This document shows, one piece after another, positions 50,201 through 58,304 of a stretch of DNA of 64,000 nt. Numbering within the stretch: the stretch's first letter is position 1; each line of letters opens with the position of its first letter. Under the pieces are notes generated by a model. That model was not told the origin of the DNA and searched no databases. It saw only the letters and a program-made list of their open reading frames with translations. The position numbers were made by a program, and so were the translations under genes. Origin of the DNA: Ampullaceana balthica (taxonomy: Eukaryota; Mollusca; Gastropoda; Lymnaeidae); NCBI GenBank assembly GCA_944989445.1, contig CALYLW010000209.1:596370-660369 (forward strand), written 5' to 3'.

Positions 50201-53200
50201 GCACTCATGAAAAAGGCTATGGTTACAAAGGCTCTTCATTTCACAGGATTATACCACAATTCGTATCCTTGTCATTAAGATGTTTAATTACAAAATAAGA
50301 TTCTCTTGCAGATCCAAAGAAATGAATATTTGCTTTCCTTTCTGTACATAGCCTTTTCAGTTACTTTTAAAACAAATGGATACTTAATGTTGTTATAAAA
50401 TTTGTATCTACCAAGACTTTCAGTGAATTATGTTTTGGTCAGATTTGCCAATGTGAACTTTTTGAAATGTTTAGGTTTTAAAATGTAGGCATTGAATTTC
50501 CTGTTTAAAAAATGAATTATGTCCCCTTTAATGTAAATTTGCCCAGAGCAATGTTTTGAATTAATCATCTACAATTAACAATTAATTAAGAACGTTCCAA
50601 TTTGATCTTCTAAACTTTTAATTAGAGTTTTTAAAAGGTTTGAAGTTAATCATGAAGCATTTTGTAGTTAGTTCTCTCTGTAATCCATTGCTTATCCTTC
50701 TTAACTTGTCTGAGATGTGCCAAGGAGGTGATTTTACAAATCATAATGGCACTGGTGGCAAAAGCATATATGGGCGCAAGTTTGATGATGAAAACTTCAC
50801 ACTGAAACACACAGGGCCTGGTAGGCATCCTGTTACCCCGTTTTAAACTGTAACTATGCAAGTGATCTCAAAGGGATTAGATTATCTTTAAAATTTTATT
50901 TCAGTTTTATTTGAAAAAAGGGTTAAGAACAGTAGTTTTATTTTTATAAATTGAAACATATTATGACATTTTACTTCATGACTCGTTTTATTTATTTTTT
51001 AAAAAAAATATTTTTTACTAGGTACACTGTCTATGGCCAACTCAGGACCTAATACAAACGGATCTCAATTCTTTTTGACCACAGAAAGAACAGAATGGCA
51101 AGTTTTCTCCCCTTGCTGTTTGCTTAAAAGAGGGGAATAAATTTAAAAAAATTATTTTTTAATAGGGCTGTTATCGATTAATTTAAATTTAATCGTTAAC
51201 TTTTGAAAAATTATCGATTAATTAATCGATAATTTCGATACAACCAAAAATATAAATTTATGACGTCGTTAAACTGAACATTTCTCACTGACATTGAAAA
51301 TTAAGAATATTTTGAACTAAATTTCATGACAATGTGTTGATACTTCATTTGTGCTGAAGATGGTACGTCAGCGATGTATTTGATCCTTTAAAAGAGAATT
51401 GTTTATGGCAGTGGACACAGTAAACGTTTTCACCATCTTCCACTTTGCCATCCGCAGTTAGCTTAAAACAACATATTTGCTCAACTTTCTAGTTATATGT
51501 TTAAATTTAACTGCGCTGATGCTGTCAGCAGGGCCGTCTTAACGCATAGGCCCGTTGGCCAATTGCCCGGGGGCCCACGAGCATATGGGCCCCATGGGTA
51601 TATATTTATTTATATATATTATGTATATTCATTTTTTATTCCTGCTGGGGAAGGGCCCAACACTATTTCTTTGCCCGGGGGCACAAAATGGTGTAAAGAC
51701 GGATCTGGCTGTCAGCCATTTTTATAGTTGACGTCTGCCGGTCAACATAAATTAATAAAATAAATTTTAATATTACGCGGGAGATGTTTGTACGTAAAAA
51801 ATATATATAAATTATTATTAATTATATACAGTCGAACCCACTTATCTCGAGCTCGGTTATATCGACCACCCTATTATGTCGACGTTTTTTATTGGAACCG
51901 CCAAATTCTCTCTTTGTCTTAGCATTTTCTCATCGGTAATGCCGATTCTTTTATGTCGCCGAAACCTAGTATCTCGAGCACAAAAGAGGGCCAAATTTGC
52001 AACTTAACTCGATTTTCGTCGGTTGAAAATAAAGGTTTGTATCGAGAATCGACGGTGGTTTTTATATAATTAAATAAAAAAATTAATAAATTATTATTCT
52101 TTTAAAAGTTTGTTGTTGTTGCTTTGTTACCAGTAAGATAAGTGACTGTGACACTAACACGCGCGTGACGATGAAACTGATTAACACAGTACTGTGTCAG
52201 TACACACAGCCCACAGCGTGCTGTGATCAACGGTCAAGGCCACAATAGTTTTATTTATATTACAAGTTTGATTGACTGAGGAAATTCGAGAACGTTCTGA
52301 TAGTTAATTAATAGATATCCTGCACGTCAAAAGCATTAAACTTAAAATAACCATATTGATTTGTTTATTTGTATTTTAAATTCGCTGATATGATGGCAAA
52401 CGCGACTGCGACACGGCGAAGCGTAAACTTTGACCTTTTAGCGCATGCGCAGACAATTATAAACTGGTAACTTATTTTTCATTAAATAAATGGAATCGAA
52501 ACATGACAGAGACGTAATCAAAGTCCTTTACTTCGGCATAAATATATATACATCAAAAGCATTAAACTTAAAATAACCATATTGATTTGTTTATTTGTAT
52601 TTTAAATTCGCTGATACGACGGAAAACGCGACTGTGACACGGCGAAGCGTAAACTTTAACCTTTTAGCGCATGCGCAGACAATTATAAACTGGTAACTTA
52701 TTTTTCATTAAATAAATGGAATCAAACATGACAGAAACGTAATCAAAGTCCTTTACTTCGGCATAAATATATATGCATGTGTATATATATGTATATATAT
52801 ATATATATATATATAAATTCCCGATTAGTCATAACTTTTCCCGACTTTCAAGGCCGAGAATTTATTTTTAAGAATTCCCGACTTTTTCCCGTTTTCCTGA
52901 GTGGGAACCATGGTTATATTTAAATTTTAAACGGTCCTTAAAAACGAACGGTCATTACAACCTTAGACTTAGGAAAGAGTGAAGAAATATTAGGGTTCCG
53001 ATACGATTCCGATAAATCATCCCATCACTAATTAACGCTAACTAATTAATCATGTACATAAAGAAATTTCAAGCACATGTTAATATTTTGCCGCCATATT
53101 GATTTTCCTTTATCTCGATCATCGGTTATGTCGACGCCATTTTTCATACCCCAACGCCGTCGACATAAGCGGTTTCGACTGTAATTTATCATTTATTAAT

Positions 53201-56200
53201 AAAATTTTAAAAAAATATTATAAATATTTTCTTAAATTTTAATCGAATTTTTATCGATTAAAATTATTTTAATCAATATTTAATCGATAAAATTTTAAAC
53301 GATTAATCGAGAAATTAATCGATAATTTCCGCAGCCCTATTTTTTAATAATTTAATTATTATTTTTATAATGCTTTCTTTAAAAATTATATTTTAACAAA
53401 GAAATTTGGAAGGCTCTAGTTCAGTGATACTCAAAGTGGTGGTTCACGGACCAGTGCCAGTCGTGGGCCATCAGCCGCCGGTCTGCAGAATTTATCAAAA
53501 AAGGAAAGAAAAATATAATTCTCCATTTGCAACCATTAAAACTAACCCATATGGAATGAAACAATTACAATAAATTACTTTTCGCTAACATGTCAGTACA
53601 GGAAAAATAGTTCACTGGTCCCTGGTGCAATGGAAAAATTCTTGCTGGTCTGCCATACTAAAAAGTTTGAGAAGCTCTGCTCTAGGGTATATAGTTGTTT
53701 GAATCTGGCATAACAAATATCGTCAGTAAGCTTAGGGTACAGTGGTGCACAGAGGGTCACAGGATCAAGTTTCTACGCTTAGGGTACAGTGGTGCACAGA
53801 GAGTCACAGGTTCAAGTTTCTAAGCTTAGGGTACAGTGGTGCACAGAGAGTCACAGGTTCAAGTTTCTAAGCTTAGGGTACAGTGGTGCACAGAGAGTCA
53901 CAGGTTCTAGTTTCTAAGCTTAGGGTACAGTGGTGCACAGAGAGTCACAGGTTCAAGTTTCTAAGCTTAGGGTAAAGTGGTGCACAGAGAGTCACAGGTT
54001 CAAGTTTCTAAGCTTAGGGTACAGTGGTGCACACTGAATCACAGGATCAAGTTTCTAAGCTTAGGGTACAGTGGTGCACAGAGAGTCACAGGTTCAAGTT
54101 TCTAAGCTTAGGGTACAGTGGTGCACAGAGAGTCACAGGTTCAAGTTTCTAAGCTTAGAGTACAGTGGTGCACAGAGGGTCACAGGATCAAGTTTCTAAG
54201 CTTAGGGTACAGTGGTGCACAGAGAGTCACAGGTTCAAGTTTCTAAGCTTAGGGTACAGTGGTGCACAGAGAATCACAGGATCAAGTTTCTAAGCTTAGG
54301 GTACAGTGGTGCACAGAGAGTCACAGGATCAAGTTTCTAAGCTTAGGGTACAGTGGTGCACAGAGAGTCACAGGATCAAGTTTCTAAGCTTAGAGTACAG
54401 TGGTGCACAGAGAGTCACAGGATCAAGTTTCTAAGCTTAGGGTACAGTGGTGCACAGAGAGTCACAGGATCAAGTTTCTAAGCTTAAAGTACAGTGGTGC
54501 ACAGAGAGTCACAGGATCAAGTTTCTAAGCTTAGGGTACAGTGGTGCACAGAGAGTCACAGGATCAAGTTTCTAAGCTTAGGGTACAGTGGTGCACAGAG
54601 AGTCACAGGATCAAGTTTCTACGCTTAGAGTACAGTGGTGCACAGAGAGTCACAGGATCAAGTTTCTAAGCTTAGGGTAAAGTGGTGCACAGAGAGTCAC
54701 AGGATCAAGTTTCTAAGCTTAGGGTACAGTGGTGCACAGAGAGTCACAGGATCAAGTTTCTAAGCTTAGGGTACAGTGGTGCACAGAGAGTCACAGGTTC
54801 AAGTTTCTAAGCTTAGAGTACAGTGGTGCACAGAGAGTCACAGGATCAAGTTTCTAAGCTTAGGGTACAGTGGTGCACAGAGAGTCACAGGATCAAGTTT
54901 CTACACTTAGGGTACAGTGGTGCACAGAGAGTCACAGGATCAAGTTTCTAAGCTTAGAGTACAGTGGTGCACAGAGAATCACAGGATCAAGTTTCTAAGC
55001 TTAGGGTACAGTGGTGCACAGAGGGTCACAGGATCAAGTTTCTAAGCTTAGGGTACAGTGGTGCACAGAGAGTCACAGGTTCAAGTTTCTAAGCTTAGGG
55101 TACAGTGGTGCACAGAGAGTCACAGGATCAAGTTTCTAAGCTTAGGGTACAGTGGTGCTCAGAGGGTCACAGGTTCAAGTTTCTAAGCTTAGAATACAGT
55201 GGTGCACAGAGAGTCACATGTTCAAGTTTCTGTAATTTGTTCCCGTGGCTTAAGGTGTGTCCATGAGTCCACCAAGGTCTGATGGGTGCTTTGACATCGG
55301 TTGGGGTGAATAAAGGTGACACAATCTTCTCTTAACCATGGCCTGTGAACACTTCTTCACCTGCCCAACAGACAATTCATGGTCTGTAAATTCTACCTAC
55401 AATAAATTAATAAAGAATGTAGAACGCAATAATATTCTATCTTGAAGTAGCGCATTAGCGTATGAACGCTGCTTCACTTGCCCCACAGGACAGCATGGTC
55501 TGTACATTCTACCTACAATAAAGTAATAAAGAATGTAGAGCCCAATAATATTCTGCCTCAAAGGAGCGACTGTAATGTATTGAAATAAAAAGCCTGAGAC
55601 AATGCACTTTTCTGATGAATTTTATTGTTATTCTCATACAGAGGCATCTTAAAGTTATAACTTGTACAGGCAAAGTTATTGTTAAATGCTCACCTTTATA
55701 CTTCAGGGATGACTAGGGCCTTTTACTCATATTCAGCAGAAAGGTTACATGGCATAGTGAAATTGTAAATGACTTAGCGCCTTTCCAACCAATTTTTATT
55801 AGTTGTCTCATAGTATTAGTGCGCCAAAGACATAATTTAACTATTGATTCCTATCACTGCCCCACAGGTTAGATGGGAAACATGTTGTTTTTGGCAAAGT
55901 TATTGAAGGCTTGGATGTTGTCAAGAAGATGGAGGTAAGGCACCACAATTAATTTTTGAAACAAATAATGTTGGCTCAAATGTCTCGAATTTGTGTCTCT
56001 TTTGAAAATGAATCATTCTTACATACCATTTCAAACCAAAGAATAAACAGGGTCAATGCTATATTTAGCTATAATCCTCTATTGGATAATACTCAATGTA
56101 ACTTTACATGGGTCAATTTTAATAGAATGTGACCACAGCTATATGTTGAAAATGATTTCAAAAGTCAAAGATTTAAAATTTTCTAGAGAGAATTTTTCAT

Positions 56201-56462
56201 GGTGTTGATAGGGGAAGAGTTTGTTGTTTACAAAGTAAAATGTTCTGTTCTATTACAAAGTAAATTGTTCTGTTCTGTTCTGTTGCAAAGAAAAAATTAA
56301 CAGTTAGAAAGTAAAATGTTCTGTTCTGTTACAAAGAAACATTTTCTGTTCTGCCATTGATTCCAATAAAACACGCTTGCTTATTTTTTTTAGGCTGTTG
56401 GGAGCAAGAGTGGTAAACCCTCACAGAAAGTCATCATTTCCAACTGTGGTGAATTAGTGTGA
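38196..56462 (+). CDS. PPIE: Peptidyl-prolyl isomerase E (cyclophilin E / Cyp33), complete coding chain
   Basis: Eleven exons join in frame: 38196-38232, 45513-45611, 45875-45918, 47089-47197, 47444-47580, 49401-49533, 50183-50262, 50715-50820, 51022-51097, 55868-55934, 56394-56462, giving 318 residues. Residues about 9-85 are an RRM with RNP2 LVYVGG and RNP1 HRGFGFVEF. Then comes [12 protein letters not shown], an acidic linker ([20 protein letters not shown]) and a KKQK patch. Residues about 159-317 are a cyclophilin domain. The catalytic residues expected from cyclophilin A are kept: R208 and F213 (FHRIIPQF), Q216 (MCQGGDF), W274 and H279 (W-LDGKH). PPIE is a nuclear, spliceosome-associated proline isomerase that binds RNA, and in humans also binds the MLL PHD3 finger. 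Human PPIE is 301 residues, so the length fits. Intron 9 has a GC donor; intron 3 starts with a donor-copying tandem array. Confidence 0.95.
38411..38609. mobile_element. 199-bp hAT MITE in PPIE intron 1
   Basis: The ends CAGTGAAGTATTTCTCAATT and CTATTTGAGAAACATTG are inverted. The 8-bp duplication ATCTAGTC is exact on both sides (38403-38410 and 38610-38617), typical of hAT elements. Confidence 0.85.
38850..40325 (-). repeat. Family C repeat split by family A copy 3
   Basis: Read on the minus strand, GTCCTACTATACAGAAGATT and TTGCGTCCTACACTTATCCA (40325-40265) precede the insertion, and AGTCTTGCATTTTTATTAGC with GGTTTTCCTGG (38950-38885) follow it, in the order of the copy at 34558. Confidence 0.62.
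38964..40240. mobile_element. Family A hAT-like element (copy 3), exact 8-bp target duplication
   Basis: It starts CTAAGGTTGTTAACGGTTAT and ends GAGCGGTCTTAATAACCTT. The duplication ACTTGACA is exact (38956-38963 and 40241-40248). It is 1,277 bp with no intact transposase. Confidence 0.85.
40431..40500. repeat. Solo end of the GTTCCCTCTAAG MITE family
   Basis: CCTGTTCCCTCTAAGTTTGT is followed by GGTCCGTCGCAAAGC, a relation of the ends at 7139 and 8235. Confidence 0.4.
40642..41710. mobile_element. Family A hAT-like element (copy 4)
   Basis: It starts CTAAGGTTGTTAAGAGCCCT and ends GGACCGGTTATTTGTTAACA. The flanks ATAATTGA / ACAATTGA match at 7 of 8. It is 1,069 bp and collinear with copy 2 (31439-32526) through most of its length. 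Confidence 0.8.
42228..42674. mobile_element. AT-rich hAT-type MITE in PPIE intron 1
   Basis: TAGAGCTGCGGAAATTAACA at the left and AGTACCATCTCTA at the right are inverted, and TAATTAATTGATTAATGG faces AATCAATTAATCAATTAA. It resembles the TAGGGCTGCGGAAATTAA ends of the element at 63266. No clear target duplication is seen. Confidence 0.55.
43030..43190. mobile_element. 161-bp pogo/Tigger-type MITE with TA target duplication
   Basis: CAGTCTGACCTCTCAAAGG and CTTAGAGAGGTCCGACTG are inverted ends, flanked by TA on both sides. It shares the CAGTC-GACCTCTC end pattern with the element at 689. Confidence 0.78.
43207..43790. repeat. Two same-direction transposon ends (AGGGGTNTACCGA)
   Basis: TAGGGGTCTACCGATATGCA at 43207 and TAGGGGTGTACCGAGTATGA at 43698 are each followed by GCCGA-rich sequence. 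They look like left ends of hAT-type elements; no right ends were found. Confidence 0.4.
44487..44664. repeat. 13-bp minisatellite (AACATAATAATAG)n
   Basis: About 13 nearly perfect copies lie in tandem in PPIE intron 1, with one AAATTAAAATAG variant near the end. The period explains an apparent minus-strand peptide repeat. Confidence 0.9.
45513..45611 (+). CDS. PPIE: PPIE exon 2, RRM
   Basis: The exon encodes [32 protein letters not shown]. This is nearly the same as human PPIE in this segment from memory. The acceptor is TTTGCAG and the donor is GTGAAT. Confidence 0.92.
45875..45918 (+). CDS. PPIE: PPIE exon 3 (44 bp), RNP1 motif, source of the 39-bp array
   Basis: The exon encodes [15 protein letters not shown] and ends at GCAGAG|GTAACT. 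Its last 15 bp plus 24 bp of intron form the unit that is repeated downstream. It is the first of 19 donor-like sites. Confidence 0.9.
45904..46629 (+). repeat. 39-bp tandem array copying the PPIE exon 3 end and its splice donor
   Basis: The unit TTTGAAATAGCAGAG|GTAACT plus 18 more bases recurs with exact 39-bp spacing. GTAACT sites run from 45919 to 46621, 702 bp apart, so 19 sites. Early units keep TTTGAAATA; the last five or so have GATCTAGTTCATATAGC. One unit has GAT instead of GAG before GT. Confidence 0.93.
47089..47197 (+). CDS. PPIE: PPIE exon 4, end of RRM
   Basis: The exon encodes [36 protein letters not shown], matching the human order [20 protein letters not shown]. The acceptor is TTATAG and the donor is GTAATA. 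Confidence 0.93.
47444..47580 (+). CDS. PPIE: PPIE exon 5, acidic linker
   Basis: The exon encodes [20 protein letters not shown] and a Glu/Asp/Lys linker ending SEDTQ. The start is not a methionine; the frame enters from a split GTG codon. The donor is GTAAAA. Confidence 0.88.
47671..49055. mobile_element. Family A element (copy 5, composite) in PPIE intron 5
   Basis: It starts TAAGGTTGTTAAGACTGCTT and ends GGACAGGTTAACGGTTAACA, ACCTTA. The duplication GTTACAAC is exact (47663-47670, 49056-49063). A family B repeat fills 47727-48066, and a second internal left end begins near 48310 (TGTTGTCAAGTCAGTTCG), so it is a nested or compound copy. Confidence 0.8.
47727..48066 (-). repeat. Family B repeat nested in family A copy 5
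   Basis: On the minus strand it runs AATTAAACAACCCGTAAAAA ... GATCGATCTGAAATTATGAT ... GACGGTGAAGTTAATATAAG GGATTTA. Confidence 0.72.
49401..49533 (+). CDS. PPIE: PPIE exon 6, start of cyclophilin domain
   Basis: The exon encodes [16 protein letters not shown] then [20 protein letters not shown] and ADVVPLTA, the first strands of the cyclophilin barrel. The donor is GTAGGC. Confidence 0.92.
50183..50262 (+). CDS. PPIE: PPIE exon 7, catalytic FHRIIPQF
   Basis: The exon encodes [27 protein letters not shown], with the catalytic arginine and active-site phenylalanine. It is followed by a GTATCC donor. Confidence 0.93.
50715..50820 (+). CDS. PPIE: PPIE exon 8, [15 protein letters not shown]
   Basis: The exon encodes [36 protein letters not shown]. 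The acceptor is GTCTGAG, a weak polypyrimidine context. The methionine here is internal, not a start. The donor is GTAGGC. Confidence 0.92.
51022..51097 (+). CDS. PPIE: PPIE exon 9, ends at a GC splice donor
   Basis: The exon encodes [25 protein letters not shown] with the tryptophan split TG|G. The next bases are GCAAGT, so the intron is GC-AG; a GTTTTC 4 bp later would shift the frame. Confidence 0.9.
51529..51707. mobile_element. 179-bp hAT MITE (CAGGGCCGTCTTAA ends) nested
   Basis: CAGGGCCGTCTTAACG and AAAGACGGATCTG are the inverted ends, and GCTGTCAG is duplicated exactly (51521-51528, 51708-51715). It interrupts the BED-finger reading frame of the host element. Confidence 0.85.
52130..52972. 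mobile_element. Family A relic inside the pogo-type element
   Basis: ATCAACGGTCAAGGCCAC near 52226 matches, in reverse, GGCCTTGACCGTTGTTCAC of family A copy 4. The right end AACGAACGGTCATTACAACC, TTAG resembles the family A terminus. The left limit is not clear. Confidence 0.55.
52326..52775. repeat. 226-bp tandem duplication
   Basis: AAAGCATTAAACTTAAAATA ... GCGAAGCGTAAACTTTGACC ... GTCCTTTACTTCGGCATAAA is repeated once after 226 bp with a few substitutions. A (TA)n tract follows. Confidence 0.88.
53418..53680. mobile_element. hAT MITE with CAGTGATACTCAAAGT ends
   Basis: The left end CAGTGATACTCAAAGTGGTG is answered by AAGTTTGAGAAGCTCTG at the right. The flanks read GCTCTAGT and GCTCTAGG (7 of 8). 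The interior has GTTCACGGACC and GGTCTGC blocks. Confidence 0.65.
53731..55231. repeat. 47-bp minisatellite, about 32 units, PPIE intron 9
   Basis: The unit CTTAGGGTACAGTGGTGCAC + AGAGAGTCACAGGATCAAGT + TTCTAAG has a constant period: first unit 53731, last 55188, 1,457 bp = 31 x 47. Variants differ at GGT/GAG and GATC/GTTC positions. Confidence 0.93.
55340..55570. repeat. Two-copy tandem duplication of about 120 bp
   Basis: CATGGTCTGTAAATTCTACC, TACAATAAATTAATAAAGAA and TGTAGAACGCAATAATATTC near 55380-55440 recur near 55490-55555 with changes. Confidence 0.65.
55868..55934 (+). CDS. PPIE: PPIE exon 10
   Basis: It completes the tryptophan and encodes [22 protein letters not shown]. The acceptor is CCCCACAG and the donor is GTAAGG. 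Confidence 0.92.
56394..56462 (+). CDS. PPIE: PPIE last coding exon
   Basis: The exon encodes [20 protein letters not shown] then LV and TGA. It matches the usual end of PPIE. No clear AATAAA follows closely. Confidence 0.92.
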   Translation, partial: AVGSKSGKPSQKVIISNCGELV

Positions 56463-56713
56463 CAGCTGCCGGACGACATCAAACTGTGGAACAAAAAGTC
56501 TTGTGCACCTTCTATCTGAATTGTTGAAAGTTTTTTGTCACATGTACAAAGAAAATGTAAATACATGTTTTATTCAATGTATTCCCTTGAGTTACAGTTT
56601 TTATTTTACTATTACTATTTTCAGTATTTATTATTCTAATTTATATTCATTATAAAAGCATATGCTAGTACACCTGTTCCCAACCTTTTTTTTTGGGTGG
56701 TGCCCATTTTTTA

Positions 56714-57125
56714 AATCCCTTATATTAACTCGAAATCTTGTCATTTGTTGTCGGGCAGGCGGAAAAATGAAAGTAAAAAATGACACACTTCCCGTGATGC
56801 TATCGAGCTGAAATTTTGCACATAGACTCGTGTCACCTAACAATGCATCCTATCAAAATTTCAGATCGATCGAATGTACCGTAATGAAATTATTGCATTT
56901 TTAGTTTATCTATATAAAACTATATGTAGCGGTAGCTGTTGTTTACATTTTATGGGTCACTTGAGTTCGCGCCACCCATCGATGACCACATCTCGTGTTT
57001 AACACCAGGTGGAGTTCACTCAGTTTCAGGCTGTAAATGTTTGTCGCCTTTGAACATAATACTTTTAGTTATGTCTCATATATCAGGGATTTATAGTCAA
57101 AAACTTTGTTTTTACGGGGTTGTTT
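56714..57125 (-). repeat. Family B dispersed repeat
   Basis: On the minus strand: CCCGTAAAAACAAAGTTTTT, GACTATAAATCCCTGATATA, GATCGATCTGAAATTTTGAT, AATTTCAGCTCGATAGCATC, then GTTAATATAAGGGATTTA. It lies just after the PPIE 3' end. Confidence 0.72.
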
Positions 57126-57369
57126 TTTTGTAAGAGCAAAGTGACCAGCAACCCAAGAGAGGACAGTGCAAATCAAAATGTAGGATTCTTTGTGAACTGA
57201 CATTTCTGCTTCCAAAGTACGACCCAGAACTCTAAGAATATCATGTGAAAATGAAGCATGTATATGTCACCTCAAATTCCAAATGAATTCACTGCAGTTG
57301 TGTGATGCAATAGCCCCAGTGGAACTAAAATTCGGAAAACAATCATCGTCACATTTGGGTATGAATGAT

Positions 57370-57620
57370 ACATGTTGTTGTTGTTGAGCCTTCTCGTCCA
57401 TGAGGGGCATCCACCGATCATCGTCGGCGTCTGCGATTCCTCCAAGGACATAGGCCACCTACGAGAGACCTCCAGGCATCTCTATCCTGGGCCAGCTTCT
57501 CCAGGATCTTCCATTCATGGCCAATTCTCTTGATGTCAGCCTCGAATTCTCGGCACCAAGTGTTTCATGGACTGCCTCTTTTCCGCATATCCTGTGGGTT
57601 CCATTTCAGGGCTTGCTAAT
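57370..57620 (-). mobile_element. LINE reverse transcriptase C-terminal relic
   Basis: The minus strand encodes EFEADIKRIGHEWKILEKLA and QDRDAWRSLVGGLCP, with frame breaks upstream (a stop before NTWCREFE). This tail, with AQDRDxWRxLVxGLC, is typical of the end of animal non-LTR retrotransposon ORF2 proteins. No polymerase motif remains here. Confidence 0.75.
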
Positions 57621-58304
57621 GAATGATACATACCATACCAGAATTTTGTGAGCAATTTTTTCATTAAAATCCTTACATGCCTACTAACCAATCAGCCAAT
57701 CCCAGAATTCAGCTTGTAATTCCCTGGGAATGCTGACAATAGTTTCTCCTTAGTTGGTGTTCAAAAGATTCTAGATGCGCAGTAATCTCGTCTTTCAGAG
57801 TTTCCTTTATTTCACATTCAGCTTCATCTACCACACTGCAGAATTTCTGAAAGATTGCAAAATTTTCCAATATTTATTTATCTTTGACAATTTTGCAGCT
57901 TTGATATAAATGCCCCAAGATCACTGTGAAATACAGTAATATTTGTTTAATTTCCCCAAAGTTGAAGTATTGGGCCTATTTTGAGGTTCTAATGTAGCTC
58001 ATATGTGGTTTTTATCAACTTACCTCTATTGTTTTTATTATCTACTTATCTCAATTTTTAGTTGTTTTTTATCAACTTACCTATGTTGTTTTGTTATCAA
58101 CTTACCTCTATCAGGTTTGTATCTGTGGCCACCTTTCTTTCCTAGTGAAAGATTGAACGTTTGGATTGAGATCAATACTGAAAGCTGATTCTTGATGGGC
58201 CCCATGACACTTGATTAAGACCCACCCCTTCCCCCAGGCCATTTACTGGAGCCCATGCTCCACATCTCTTGATGACCTATTTCCTACGACCCGGAAGACT
58301 GGTC

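Larger units (their letters stand above)
51829..53181. mobile_element. Pogo-type element (CAGTCGAACCCACTTATCTC ends) nested
   Basis: The right end is GACATAAGCGGTTTCGACTG, and TA flanks both sides. Near both ends TCGGTTATATCGACC and TCGGTTATGTCGACG face each other. It is 1.35 kb with no transposase; the interior is largely a family A relic and a tandem duplication. Confidence 0.82.
51163..53339. mobile_element. hAT-like element (TAGGGCTG ends) interrupted by further elements
   Basis: It starts TAGGGCTGTTATCGATTAAT and ends AATTTCCGCAGCCCTA. An exact 8-bp duplication TTTTTTAA flanks it (51155-51162, 53340-53347). The left part matches the BED-finger segment of the copy at 63266-63899. Insertions occupy 51529-51707 and 51829-53181. 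Confidence 0.87.

Noticed and set aside
53731..55231. Regularly spaced repeats resembling a CRISPR array
   Set aside because: The units are contiguous, with no unique spacers, in an intron of an animal gene; this is a minisatellite.
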